A stretch of 64,000 nt of DNA from Amorphophallus konjac (taxonomy: Eukaryota > Streptophyta > Magnoliopsida > Alismatales > Araceae): positions 163,166,334 to 163,230,333 of the forward strand of contig CM040120.1 in NCBI GenBank assembly GCA_022559845.1. Direction: 5' to 3'. The notes beneath the pieces were generated by a model. That model was not told the origin of the DNA, did no database searches, and worked only from the letters and a program-made list of their open reading frames with translations. The translations under genes were made by a program, and so were the position numbers. Below, one piece after another: positions 23,113-33,976 of this stretch (positions are counted from its first letter, which is position 1; each line of letters opens with the position of its first letter).

Positions 23113-26100
23113 TTATTCATTATGCTGAAATTTACACAAGTCAAATTCTCTTCTAAGAAATTTAAACCTTTCATTCCCAAGAGGATTAGTAAAAATATCA
23201 GAAATTTGTTTTTCAGTTTCAATGAAGTTCATTTCAATTTCCTTTTTATTTACAACATCTCTAAGAAAATGGTGTTTTATCTCTATATGCTTAGTCCTAG
23301 AATGATGAACATGATTTTTAGCAAGGCATATAGCACTAGTATTATCACACAAGATTGGAATACATTCTAGTTTTATCTGATAATCATCTAGTTGGTGCTT
23401 GATCCAAAGTACTTGGGCAGCACAATTACCAGCTGCAACATATTGAGCCACAGCTGTAGACAAGGCTACAGTGTGTTGCTTCTTAGATGCCCAAGATACT
23501 AGACAGCCACCAAGGAATTGACAATAGCCACTAGTGCTTTTTCTCTCTACTCGACACCCAGCATAATCTGCATCAGTGTAGGCTAGAAGTTCTAACTCAC
23601 ACTTGGCAGGATACCAAAGACCTAGCTCTTGGGTGCCTAGTAAATACCTAAAAATCCTTTTCACAGATTTAAGATGTGATCATTTAGGACTAGCCTCAAA
23701 TCTAGAGCATAAACACACTACAAATTGAATATCAGGCCTAGATGTTGTAAGATATAGAAGGGATCCGATCATACCTCTATATAGCCTTTGGTCCACTGGT
23801 TTACCTTGAGGATCTTCATCTAAACTGGTTGAGGTACCCATTGGAGCAGCTATTTTCTTGAGGTTATCCATCTTGTACTTCTTCAATAAATCCCTTATGT
23901 ACTTGGACTGAGAGATGAAAGTTCCATCTTTTGACTGTGTCACCTGCAATCTAAGAAATAATTTGAGCTCACCCATTGAGCTCATTTCAAACTCATTAGT
24001 CATTATCTGAGAGAATTCCTCACACAATTTGGGGTTAGTTGACCAAAAGACAATGTCATCCACATAAATTTGAATGATAAGAATATCTGAATGACTTACC
24101 TTAGTAAACACGGTTTGATCAACTACCCCTCTTGTGATGTTCTTATCAGTGAGGAATTTGCTCAACCTGTCATACCAAGCTCTCGGAGCTTGCTTAAGAC
24201 CATAGAGAGATTTTTGAAGTTTATACACATGATTGGGGAAGTCTAAACATTCAAAGCCAGAAGGTTGCCTCACATAGACATCCTCACTGATTTCCCCATT
24301 CCGAAAAGCAGATTTTACATCCATCTGCTAAAGATTTATTCCTAGGGAACATGCATAAGCCAATAAGATTCTGATAGCTTCTAACCTGACTACAGGGGAA
24401 AAAGACTCTTCAAGGTCAATTCCAAATTCCTGGTTATACCCTTAAGCTACAAGTCTGGCCTTATTTTTAATGACATTCCCTGATTCATCAGTTTTATTTC
24501 TGAATACCCATTTAGTCCCTATGACTGTTTCATGATCAGGAGGTGGAACCAAGTGCCACACCTTATTCCTGTCAAATTGATTGAGCTCTTCATGCATGGC
24601 ATTAATCCAATGCACATCCTTAAGAGCACAGTTAATGAACTCGGGTTCTGCATTTGATACAAAGGCATATGCATTCAATTCATTTTGAATTCTTAAGTGG
24701 CCTCTAGTCCTAGGAGGGTCATGCAAATTGCCAATCACATTATTTACAGGATGATCTTTTAGATATCTAATGTTGACAATTTCATTATCATGATTTTCAT
24801 TTACCTCCCCCTGAACTGTAGGCTATTCTTCATTAAGCTCTTCATTTCCTTCCTCATCTTCGGATTTGTTTGCAGGATTCCCTTCTTTCAGAATATCACC
24901 ATTGTCTTCATTCCTGCATTGACCAATATTAGACTTTACCAAAGATTTATCAAAAACAATATGTGGATATTCTTCAACAGTTTTGGAATTCAGATTATAC
25001 ACTCTATATGCTCGAGTGTTTTCAGAGTAACCAAGAAAAATTCCTGGTTCACCTTTAGGTTTAAATTTATCAAGGTCTCTTTTATCATTTATATGAATAA
25101 AACATTTACAACCAAAAATCTTGAAATGAGCAATAGAAGGTTTCTTACCCTTTATGATCTCATAGGGTGTTTTCTGGGTAGAATGTCTTACCATGGCTCG
25201 GTTCATTACATAACAGGCAGTATTTACTGCTTCAGCCCAGAACTTCCTTGGCAGACCACCTTCAACCAAGAGTGTACGACCCATCTCCACCAAGGTTCTG
25301 TGCCTCCTCTCCACAACTCCATTATGCTCGGGTGTCCTTGGTGAGGAGTACTTGTGATGAATTCCATTTGACCTGCAGAATTCATCAAACTGTGAGTTTT
25401 CAAACTCACCTCCATGATCAGTTAAAATATTTTCAATTTTCTGGTTTTTCTTAAGACAGAACTCCTGAAATTCTGAGAATGCATCACTTTTATGTGATAA
25501 GAAATATACCGAAGTATACCTAGAGAAATCATCTACCATGACAAACCCATACTTCCTCCCTGATAAGCTGACAGACCTGGTTGGCCCAAAAAGGTCCATG
25601 TGTATCAGCTCATAGGGTTTAGACGACAGATTTTCTGTTCTAGATTTAAATGACTTTCTAGTTAACTTTGACTGAGTGCATGCATCACAGATTTTATTTT
25701 CTTTCTTAAAGGAAACTTCAGGAAGTCCTCTAACCATGTTATGCTTATTCAGTTTATGCAATATAATGTAACTAGCATGGCCTAACCTACGATGCCATAA
25801 AAATGCTAAATCCTCTCTGCTAGCAGTAAGGCATGGGGTAGAATGTTGTATATCATCTAAGTCTATCATGTAAGTGTTATTTATCCTTTTATCAGAAAAT
25901 TTAACAGTTTCGGAATCAGGTTCAAAAACTTTGCAGCATTGAGAGTCAAAAAGAACTTTGCATCCTTTATCACGTAGTTGGCTGATGCTAAGTAAATTAT
26001 ATGCTAAACCTTCAACCAACATGACATCTTCAATGCAACAGGTAGTACACTTACCTACCTTACCTGTCCCAACAATCTTACCCTTTGTGTTGCTACCAAA

Positions 26101-26229
26101 GGTGACAAGGCCTCCTTGTTTCTCTGTTAGCATGCAGAACTTGGCCTTATCTCCTGTCATATGCCTGGAGCAGCCACTATCCAAGTACCATAAATTATTC
26201 TTGGCAGCCAGGCATACCTGCACACACAA
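23113..26229 (-). pseudogene. pol: TE-C Pol, one frame with four nonsense codons
   Basis: The whole copia pol is in a single frame of 1,039 codons. The protease DSG lies in WYLDSGCSRHMTG near 26185. The integrase HHCC domain is at ~25810-25690; its core keeps Asp in MDLFGP, Asp in TDHGGEF and Glu in GVVERRHR. The RT has YVDD near 24060 and RNase H ends at 23113. Stops: TAG 24825-24823, TAA 24444-24442, TAG 24330-24328 and TGA 23682-23680; the TAA and the second TAG are explained by C-to-T change in CAA/CAG. The RNase H motif that reads TAEAEY in TE-B is TAVAQY here, removing the acidic residues. Upstream, only a TGA separates this frame from gag. Confidence 0.92.
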
Positions 26230-28652
26230 TCATGTAGAGAAGTTTGGAACCCAAGACTGATTGGGCTCTAGAGAAGATGAAAAGTAATTAAAACAAGAAA
26301 GCAGACTTTTAGGAATCCACATTTGTTTGAAACAGTTCTGTTCAGTGGATTTTCCAGATTTCTTTTTGTTATGCTTTTTCTTGTTGACACTAGCATGATT
26401 ATTTACAGATTGATTATTTCTGTGCCAGTGCCTTGGCCAGGGTGTATTCACGAAATTTTGGCCATAGTAATCATTGGGCTGGCTGTGGAAATGTTGGTTC
26501 CTAGGTGTCCAAGAGCCATACCCATTAACCCAATTTCTAGTGAAAGTTTTATAGGACTGTGTAGCCTGATGTTCATAACCTGTAAACCTTCCTTGAGTCC
26601 TAGTCCCTCCTGACCTATTTGGATAGGTTGACTGTGCAAAGAAGTGGGACTGGGCTCTAGGTTGGTAGAAATGTTTGGGTTGAGCTCTAAAAGCATTCTG
26701 CCTCCCCTGCACCTTGGACCCTGCTGACCTATTCATAGGTGTGTATTGGGTCTTCTTTAGAGGTGGTGGTGATGGTGGAGACTTGGTGACTTTAACATGG
26801 GGTTTATAAGGCTGTGTAGGTTGACCCCTATCCTGAGACTGAGCTTTGGAATTTTGCTTGGATGTGCTAGCTCTACTAGGCTCCCTCAGCTTTTTTTTGC
26901 CCTTCTCCTCAGCACTGGGCTTTTTCAGATTTACAGCTTTGTTCACTGAAATGTTTGACTTCATGTTGATTAGACGTCCTTTCTCTTTTTGTGCGACAAA
27001 TGAAATAGTTTTCATTCCAAAGCTTTTTGTTGCAATAGAATTAAATCCAAGGCCCTCTTTTCTGAAGTTGACTTTTGACCCTAACAAAGCATTTAGGTTA
27101 TCTGAACCTTGGGTCATTTTCTCAATAGTTTTAAGCTTGTCCTCATTATCCTTTTGAATGTCTTCAATGGATTTTTTCAGTTTTGTATTCACACTTAGGA
27201 CAGCTTGATATTTTTCATTCACAATTTTTATCTCACTTTCATATTTCTTAATTTTCAACTTCCATTCATCAGATTCTTTTTCTAACCTCTCATTATCTTC
27301 TTTAGAGGCTTTTGACTCATTCTTGATTTCTTCTAATTCAGAACATGTGAGTTTGAGTTTATTATTCTCAGATTCAAGACATGCAATTTTATTAGTTAGA
27401 GTTGTATCATTTTGCATGGAGTTAATCTTTCTTCTTAGATGCATGTTTTCCCTTCTAATATCATCTGCTTTATCAGCTATTTCATGATAGGCATCTACCC
27501 AATCAGCAATAGTAAAATTATCGAATCGAGAAGTTACCTCATCTGAATCCTCCTCTTTGTCTTCAAAGCTTGTTACCATAAGGCAAATGGGCTTTTCAGA
27601 TTCGGCTTCACTGTCAGAGGTATTGCTCAAGGAGCCTTCATCTTCATCACTCCAGGTACTCACCATAGCTTTCCCTTTCGTGTTCCTCTTCTTTGACTTG
27701 TCCTTGTATTTCTGATTCTCTGGACAGTCAGCTTTCAGATGGCCTGTCTTCCTGCATTGATAACAAGTATTAGTTTCAATTTTCTTTGCAGGGTTATGTT
27801 TATACCTTTTATGCCACTATACTTCTTTTGGCTGAATCGTCCTCCTTCTTTCCTGAGGAACCGCCCGAACTCTCTGGTCATCATTGCCATCTCAGTACGA
27901 GTTATATCTTGTTCATTCAGGCTCTCCTTGGATGATGATCCACTAGAGCTGGATCTGCTAGACTTGCTGGATTTGTTGGCACCAGCTTTCAGAGCGATTG
28001 GCTTCTTCTTCTTTTCAGCTTCCTCTATCTTTGACAGATTAATCTCATATGCCATCAGCGAGCCAATTAGCTCATCTGCCCTTGTATTTCGCAAATCCCT
28101 TGACTCCTCTATTACTGTAGCTTTAGTATGCCAATCATGAGTCAGAGAACGCAATATCTTCCTCACTACATCGTATTCTATCTGAGCCTTCCTGAGACCT
28201 CTAAGACCATTTGTGATGATAGTTAATCGAGAGTACATCTCCTTGATGGTCTCATTTGGCTTCATCTTGAAGGCTTCATTATCTGACACAAGGAAATTAG
28301 CCTTCGTCTCTCTAACCTGAGAAGTCCCTTCATGAATAACTTCTAGTGCATCCCACATCTCCTTAGCTGAGCTGCAAGCTGATACTCAAGAAAATTCTGT
28401 GGGGTGTAGAGAGCATTGAATAGTGTTTATGGCGCTCCAGTTCAGAGTAGACCTTCTGATCTCCTCGTTGGTCTAGACTTCCTCATTAGGGGACAGCTCA
28501 TAAGGTCCCTTGTTGACTACCTTCCAGATCTCATAATCCTTCGCCCTCAAAAATACTTGCATACGGTTCTTCCAGTATGCATAGTTAGATCCATCGAAGA
28601 AAGGGAGCTTGGTGGTTGAGTGTCCTTCAGCGATCATCCCTCGAGCATCCAT
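26230..28652 (-). pseudogene. gag: TE-C Gag (UBN2 capsid, zinc knuckle, coiled coil), broken
   Basis: Start chosen at ATG 28652, about 45 nt after the primer site. It encodes the N-terminus of a copia UBN2 Gag (FFDGSNYAYWKNRMQVFL), then a TAG near 28473 and a disrupted stretch to 28360. The UBN2 core follows at 28358-~27810. A one-base loss in the T-run at 27807-27810 shifts the frame. After it come a CX2CX4HX4C zinc knuckle (~27768-27727), an acidic linker, a long coiled coil (~27480-27090) and an Arg/Gln/Asn/Tyr-rich tail ending in WVPNFST and TGA (26232-26230). The knuckle precedes the coiled coil, unlike TE-D, where knuckles follow it. Confidence 0.87.
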
Positions 28653-28695
28653 CTGTACCTTCCTCTTCGGGCTGTAAGTCACTGTAGAAGAGTTA

Positions 28696-28708
28696 GGCTC
28701 TGATACCA
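28696..28708 (-). other. TE-C primer binding site
   Basis: On the - strand TGGTATCAGAGCC, two bases from the LTR end (28711). Complementary to initiator-Met tRNA. Same sequence and spacing as in TE-D. Confidence 0.9.
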
Positions 28709-28892
28709 ACTGTTATGTTAGATGGACGCAGTCTATTACACTGAGAGTGGATATAGAGGGGGTGAATAGATCTAATGTCTAATTTTAGAACACAGTTGAA
28801 CTCTAATGCGGAATTAAAACAAGCAACTGTTGAACGACAGAAGGAACACTATGAAATCACACAAACCACAGGCAATCACACAGTAGACCCCG

Positions 28893-28940
28893 ATCTTTAA
28901 GGTGGTTCGATCTCAATCCAGAGATCTACGTCCACCCCAC
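28893..28940 (-). other. Conserved LTR stem-loop region, TE-C right LTR
   Basis: Same block as at 7708-7756 in the left LTR: GGGGTGGACGTAGATCTC ... GAGATCGAACCACC on the - strand. Unchanged pairing potential. Confidence 0.6.
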
Positions 28941-29483
28941 ACTCCAACTGGAATGTGGATCCTGCTGACTCACAGCTTGAACAGCTGGGCTTCACAGCTT
29001 GCCAACAGACAACTAATACACAGCTTTGCTGAGCTTTACAGCTTGCCGACCAGAGGAACAAATCCTCTGCAACTACTGGGCGATACAGCTTAGCCATCCG
29101 AGACCTGGTATCGCCTGCTGAGGATTATAGCTTCACCTGTCCAGTGGAAACCTCCACTGCAATTGCTGGCTCACAGCTTGATAACAAAAGAGTTTCGAAA
29201 ACAGTAAAGACAGAAACAAACGAAATGGAAAATCAAAACGAATGTAGCTCAATTGAGCAGTATCAGCTCTGGTATCTGAACCAAGAGACTGATTTACAAG
29301 ACTTTGAAAAGACTCTCTCAACTCAACTCTCTCAATCTTCTCTTCTCTCTTTCTCTTCTTCTCTCTGAATCTTCTTCTCTCTTTTTCTTCTTCTCTGTGG
29401 ATCGTGCAGGCGCTCACTCTCTGTTCTTTTCTCTTAGCTCTGGCTGCTTCTATTCGATCAGCTTCTTCTGAAGGAAGAAACTC

Positions 29484-29493
29484 CATATATATA
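29484..29493 (-). promoter_or_regulatory. TE-C right LTR TATA box
   Basis: TATATATATG on the - strand. As the 5' LTR, this would be the promoter of the TE-C genomic RNA, but its U3 is split by TE-E about 950 bp upstream. Confidence 0.55.
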
Positions 29494-29689
29494 CCAACAA
29501 CAGGAAGGGCGTGTGCTCTCCACATCTCCCGCCCAATGGCTTGGACCATGTGGCAACATCCAGCAGGCTTTCAGTACACGTGTCATAATCTGGTCACTCC
29601 CCTTATCCTCGGATCACGTACCCAGTCATCAGTCTCTGCAAAGAATCCCTGTCAGAGAGTGGAAATAGAGTTATTAGTTTAAGTCTAAA

Positions 29690-30444
29690 ACCCTGTACAG
29701 ACTATATGAAGATAGCGCTGTGTAGACTTTGCGATGTATAGACTTTGTAGATGCGAATGTAGTGTGTAGACTTTGTGGTGCACTAAGTGAGAATGCATAA
29801 AGAAAAGTGTGTACATTGCAATTGGATGTATAGACTTGAATGACAAACTCAACGTGCAACAATGTATAGACTTTGAATCCCAGTGAAAAAGCCTGATAGA
29901 ATGTATAGACTTTCTACGGCATCAAGGCAACCATAATGATGTGCAATGTTCAGACTTGACAGTATATGAAGAACATATGTTGTACATACTTCGAATCAAT
30001 AGATGCACGATGTACAGACTTCAAATCAAAGGATGCACAATGTACAGACTTTGGACATACGTGCATGCTATGCGATGTACAGACTTGAATGCCCGCATGC
30101 AACACGATGTATAGACTTGCTCATGACTGTCTAGACTCGGCATGCGTGCTATAGCAATGTGCAGACTTGCTAGCAAAGCGTTGTGCAGACTCTACGTGCC
30201 CAATGTGTAGACTTAGTGTTCTACATGAGACGCTAAGTAAGACGAACGATGTATAGACTTAGCCGATGCAGACTAGTCCAATGTACAGACTTGCTCGCTG
30301 TACAGACTTCATGAACGATGCATGAAATGCACTGGACGATGTACAGACTTTCTATATGCTCAAGACCATGCACAACGAATGTATAGACTTGCTGTAAGGA
30401 ATGTGCAGACTTGATGCATGAAACAAGGCAATGAGAAATGTATA
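29690..30444 (-). repeat. TE-C right LTR U3 motif array, part 1
   Basis: Same motif and orientation as in the left LTR (TGTATAGACTT on +). The TE-E insertion point, GTATA (30440-30444), lies inside a motif copy. The array continues at 60755-~61335. Confidence 0.8.
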
Positions 30445-30887
30445 TGTTGATCGTTTGTTTACCTATCTCTTCTTATCTTCTTTCTTTTTTTTGTTGATTG
30501 TAAGGGTTTTGAAAAATGATATGGCGAGATGATAAATAAACTACCAAAGATCAGCTCAACCTATGCACATGTGAACATGAACCTAGGCAATCAAATCTAA
30601 CTCTAGCATGGGCATGCTATCTCAATCAAATTACGCTAAGGGAAAAACAAAAACACACGCCGGGGCGTGGAGCAAAGATAAATAAAAACACACCGCTAGG
30701 GGTGGAACAATCAAGGGGAATAAAGAGATTTGATGAAAAAGACAGCTAGTGCCCAACACTAAGGAAAGTCGTGATCGCCACCAAAGTAAACACGAATCAA
30801 AGACTCGAATATACCTTGGAAGTAGGTGGATGAAACACCCGCCCACGGGAGAGAAAACCAAGGAAAGCCTGCAGATCAACTTGCAAA

Positions 30888-31990
30888 TAACGGTCCAAAC
30901 CCTGTGCGTCGCTTGGAAGTAACGGTCGTGCGATAGACCGCCAGAAAGAAATAACGCTCCTGCACCTGACCGTCAGATAACCTGCAGTGAAAAGATGCGA
31001 AATCTTTGAACTCCAACCCTTCCAGCCGGCTAGAAGGCTTGGGCCTCGTGCTAGCGATCCTGTAAAACCTGCCAAGGATGTAGAAAGTAAAACAACACAA
31101 CCTCAATTAGCCCTCAACATAAGTATAGCATCAATCCCTAAAAAGCTTGAGAACATCAAAAGGAGAGGGGATTACCGGGGAGTTGTTGGTTTTTAACCCC
31201 TCTGGGCGTTTTTAAGTTTAGGAGGATATGTGTATGCTTAGCAACAGTGAAAAACATGGAGGAAGAGGAGGGACAATGCTTTTGATTGATAAAACCAAGG
31301 GAAACTTGAGCATGCAATGATGATGATCTTGACAAGCTAAAACCCAAAATTACTCCCTTGACTTGGAAGATGGACGTGGGAAGCAGCTCCTCCTGGATGT
31401 AGATGGCTCCTGAATTTGGCAGCACTTCGTCGTGAATCAAATCTTCCCCCCCCCTCGGGTCATAAAATCAAGAGTTCTATTTATAGACTCCCTCAAACCC
31501 TCAGGTCGAGTTGAAGATAAATCAGCCAAGAAAGGAGGACAATCCTTAGCAAATCCTTGAGGATAAAATCAACAAGAGTCCAAAGAAACAAACGAGAGGT
31601 CCTGAGGATTAGAATTGAAGGAGATAATGCCAATCCAAAACCCTATCTCGTCCATAGAGTAGCAGAGAAAGGGCCTGAACTGTCAGGACTCTCTGAAGGA
31701 AGTAACGGTCGCACGATAGACCGCTACTTGGAAATAACGCTCCAAGTCATTACCGTCATTTTCAACCCTATCCAAAGGATAAGATCAACGGGAATAAGAT
31801 CTAAATAATAGGACTCTGCAAGTAAGTAACGGCCAGGGAATAGGGCGTCATAAGAAAACAACGGCTAGGGAGTAGACCGTTATTATCAAAAGACAACGAG
31901 GCCCTAAGTCTTGGGACTCTTCAAAGAGTAACGGCCAGGGCTTCATGCGTTATTATGAAATGACGCGCCTAGTACAGACCGTTATTATCA
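30888..31990 (-). repeat. ACGG near-palindrome groups, TE-E 3' LTR
   Basis: Modules of the form TRACGGYC ... GRCCGTYA (~24 bp). Starts at 30888, 30920 and 30952 (spacing 32, 32); 31703 and 31735 (32); 31827 and 31859 (32); 31929 and 31961 (32). The ~8 bp between modules of a group is A-rich or mixed. The same set occurs in the 5' LTR. Confidence 0.85.
31478..31487 (-). promoter_or_regulatory. TE-E 3' LTR TATA box
   Basis: CTATAAATAG on the - strand, a near-ideal plant TATA box. Counterpart at 60036-60045 in the 5' LTR. Confidence 0.65.
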
Positions 31991-32195
31991 TTGATTTTCA
32001 AGAAAATAGAATGGAGGGATTGCCAAGCTTTTGAACGAAGTGCCACCAGGAACCAGGTCTAATCCAGGAATTGAGACCCAGAAAACAGGCTTCAACTGAT
32101 TAAAAGGAATTCAATGAAGAGTGAATAACTCGGAGCATCATATTGAATGAATAAGGAGATGACCCGACTTATTGGGTAAAAAACGGGTGTCAACA

Positions 32196-33456
32196 GATGC
32201 CCCTCCTTAACGTCCTCTTTGCAGGGGAACGAGCGGAAGTGAAGCGAAAGTGAAATGGAACACGGAAATGAAGCGGAGATGAAGCGGAGTGGATCAAAAA
32301 GAGGGCGTTAAGGTAAACGACACCCGTTTTTCATCAACAAGCGATAAGAATTTTATGGAAAAACTTCAAAACTGATCACAAGGAAATAGCTAACCAAAGG
32401 ATGCAAGTCTGGAGGATTTAATTAACTAAGGAAAGGAAACACGGCTGGCCGCCGGAGGCAACGGAAAGGAAAGAGACTAAACTCCAGACAGGAATCTTCA
32501 GTCAACCAGATCAAGCGAGCAAATCGAAGGAAACCTTCAAATTCAGAGTAGAATAATTCTCCTTATCCGGGATCAAGAACACAGCTGTTCACCGTCAATG
32601 AGACCTCTTGAACAAATGAAGCTCATGAATGCTCAAAGAATGCGTATGATGCATGCTGGGCTAAAGAAAAACAAATCTTCAAAGCAAATGCAAAGAAAGA
32701 TAAAATAACAAGATACTCGAGAATAATATTGCTAGATTGGGGAAACCAGAGTCAAGACACTATCTGCAACCACGGCGTGCAAGATAGAACCATCATCCCC
32801 AAATTTTCCAACCTAACGGCCTATCCAACGATTATTCATGTGAACTTAGATCATCATCATTTTTGTTTAAGGGGAACATCAGATCCCAGGACACCTGAAT
32901 GACCAGCCGGTTCTCGAGATAATATATCATAGATAACATATAGTAAATGCATTAAGGGATAGGGGAACGAGATACAATACCTGACTTACCTGCTTGACGG
33001 ACGGCGAAGCGTGCCTTCTGTTCCTAGTTCCTTTCATGAAAGATAGGTTAGCCAACAAGATAGTTATGATAATAGTTAAGGCATAACCATTGTCTGTGAT
33101 GAACTCATCAAATGTTTTTATGATGGAGATAAGCTTAAACATTAATTTTGACCATTCATTCATCAAGAAACTTGCAAGTATATAACGGCCTGACTCAGGA
33201 GCGTCACACTAAAATAACGGATTAAGCCTAGTCCGTCAACACCGAGTCGGTTCAAATTCTTCAATAAAACAGTCAGTCACAAGTGACGGCCTTAGAGGGG
33301 GGCGTCAGAACTATGTGACGGTCTAACGATAGACCGTCGCTTCTCCGGAGTTCTCAAAAAAAACAAACCGAACGGCCGTTCGGTCTCATTCCATGTTCAA
33401 ACACCCAAAACACCAAACCAGAAAAACCCACCGGCGACCTCCATCTCCACAGTCCA
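32196..33456. other. TE-E region between 3' LTR and antisense gene 1
   Basis: No gene seen. It begins with GATGCCCCTCC, the reverse of the polypurine tract. It would hold the promoter of antisense gene 1; no clear TATA box stands out. Two ACGG doublets at 33183-33345 lie just upstream of the gene start. Confidence 0.6.
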
Positions 33457-33976
33457 ATGGCCGGCGACGAGGCACCGCAGCCACCACCTCAGAAGAGAGG
33501 GAGAGGAAAGAAGATGGCTATAAGGCGGTTCCACCGCCGGCTCGAACGAGAGACCACCCCGCCGCCCGTGGAGGAAGAACCGAGGGGAAGGGAGCCAAGG
33601 GAAGAGGAGGAGGTCCCCACGGTCGTGGAAGAACCAACCGAAGCTTCCTTGGGTGCAGAGGAGCCCAAGGAACCAGAGAAGAAGAAGAGGAAGGTCCTCG
33701 ACCATGAGGTAGGCCCTCCGCCCTAAATTTTAAATTTTTGATTTTTATGTTTTTATTTATGAATGCATGTGGGGGATAAGGGTAGAAATGGGTCTATGAA
33801 CCCACTAGGAACACTTGTAGGCCATTTGGCGAAAGTGGGAAATCATGGGGATGTAGGGGAGAAATTCCCCACTGGCAGACTAAGTGACGGTCCCGCCAGC
33901 GACCGTCACTCTTCTGACGCTCCAGGCTAAGGCCGTCAGAGACAAGTAACGCCCCATCCCAGGGCCGTTACTTCTG
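33183..33976 (+). repeat. ACGG near-palindrome groups around start of antisense gene 1
   Basis: Doublets start at 33183/33215 and 33284/33316, ending ~110 bp before the ATG. A triplet starts at 33885/33915/33947 inside the first predicted intron. The module at 33885 is a clean palindrome: AGTGACGGTC, 8-nt centre, GACCGTCACT. Spacing is 32, 32, 30 and 32. Confidence 0.85.

Larger units (their letters stand above)
28711..30444 (-). mobile_element. TE-C 5' LTR, larger part
   Basis: Starts (on +) TGTTATGTTAGATGG like 7526. It contains the stem-loop at 28893-28940, the TATA box at 29484 and the motif array from ~29690. It is interrupted at 30444/30445 by TE-E and resumes at 60760. Confidence 0.9.
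30445..32195 (-). mobile_element. TE-E 3' LTR
   Basis: 1,751 bp, TGTTGATCGTTTGTTTACC to GGGTGTCAACA on +. Contains nine ACGG near-palindromes in groups with 32 bp spacing and a TATA box at 31478-31487 on -. Nearly identical to 59003-60754. Confidence 0.95.

Noticed and set aside
33393..33707. Alternative frames on both strands over exon 1 of antisense gene 1.
   Set aside because: The frame from 33457 alone joins to the downstream exons in phase; the others are shadows of GC-rich sequence.
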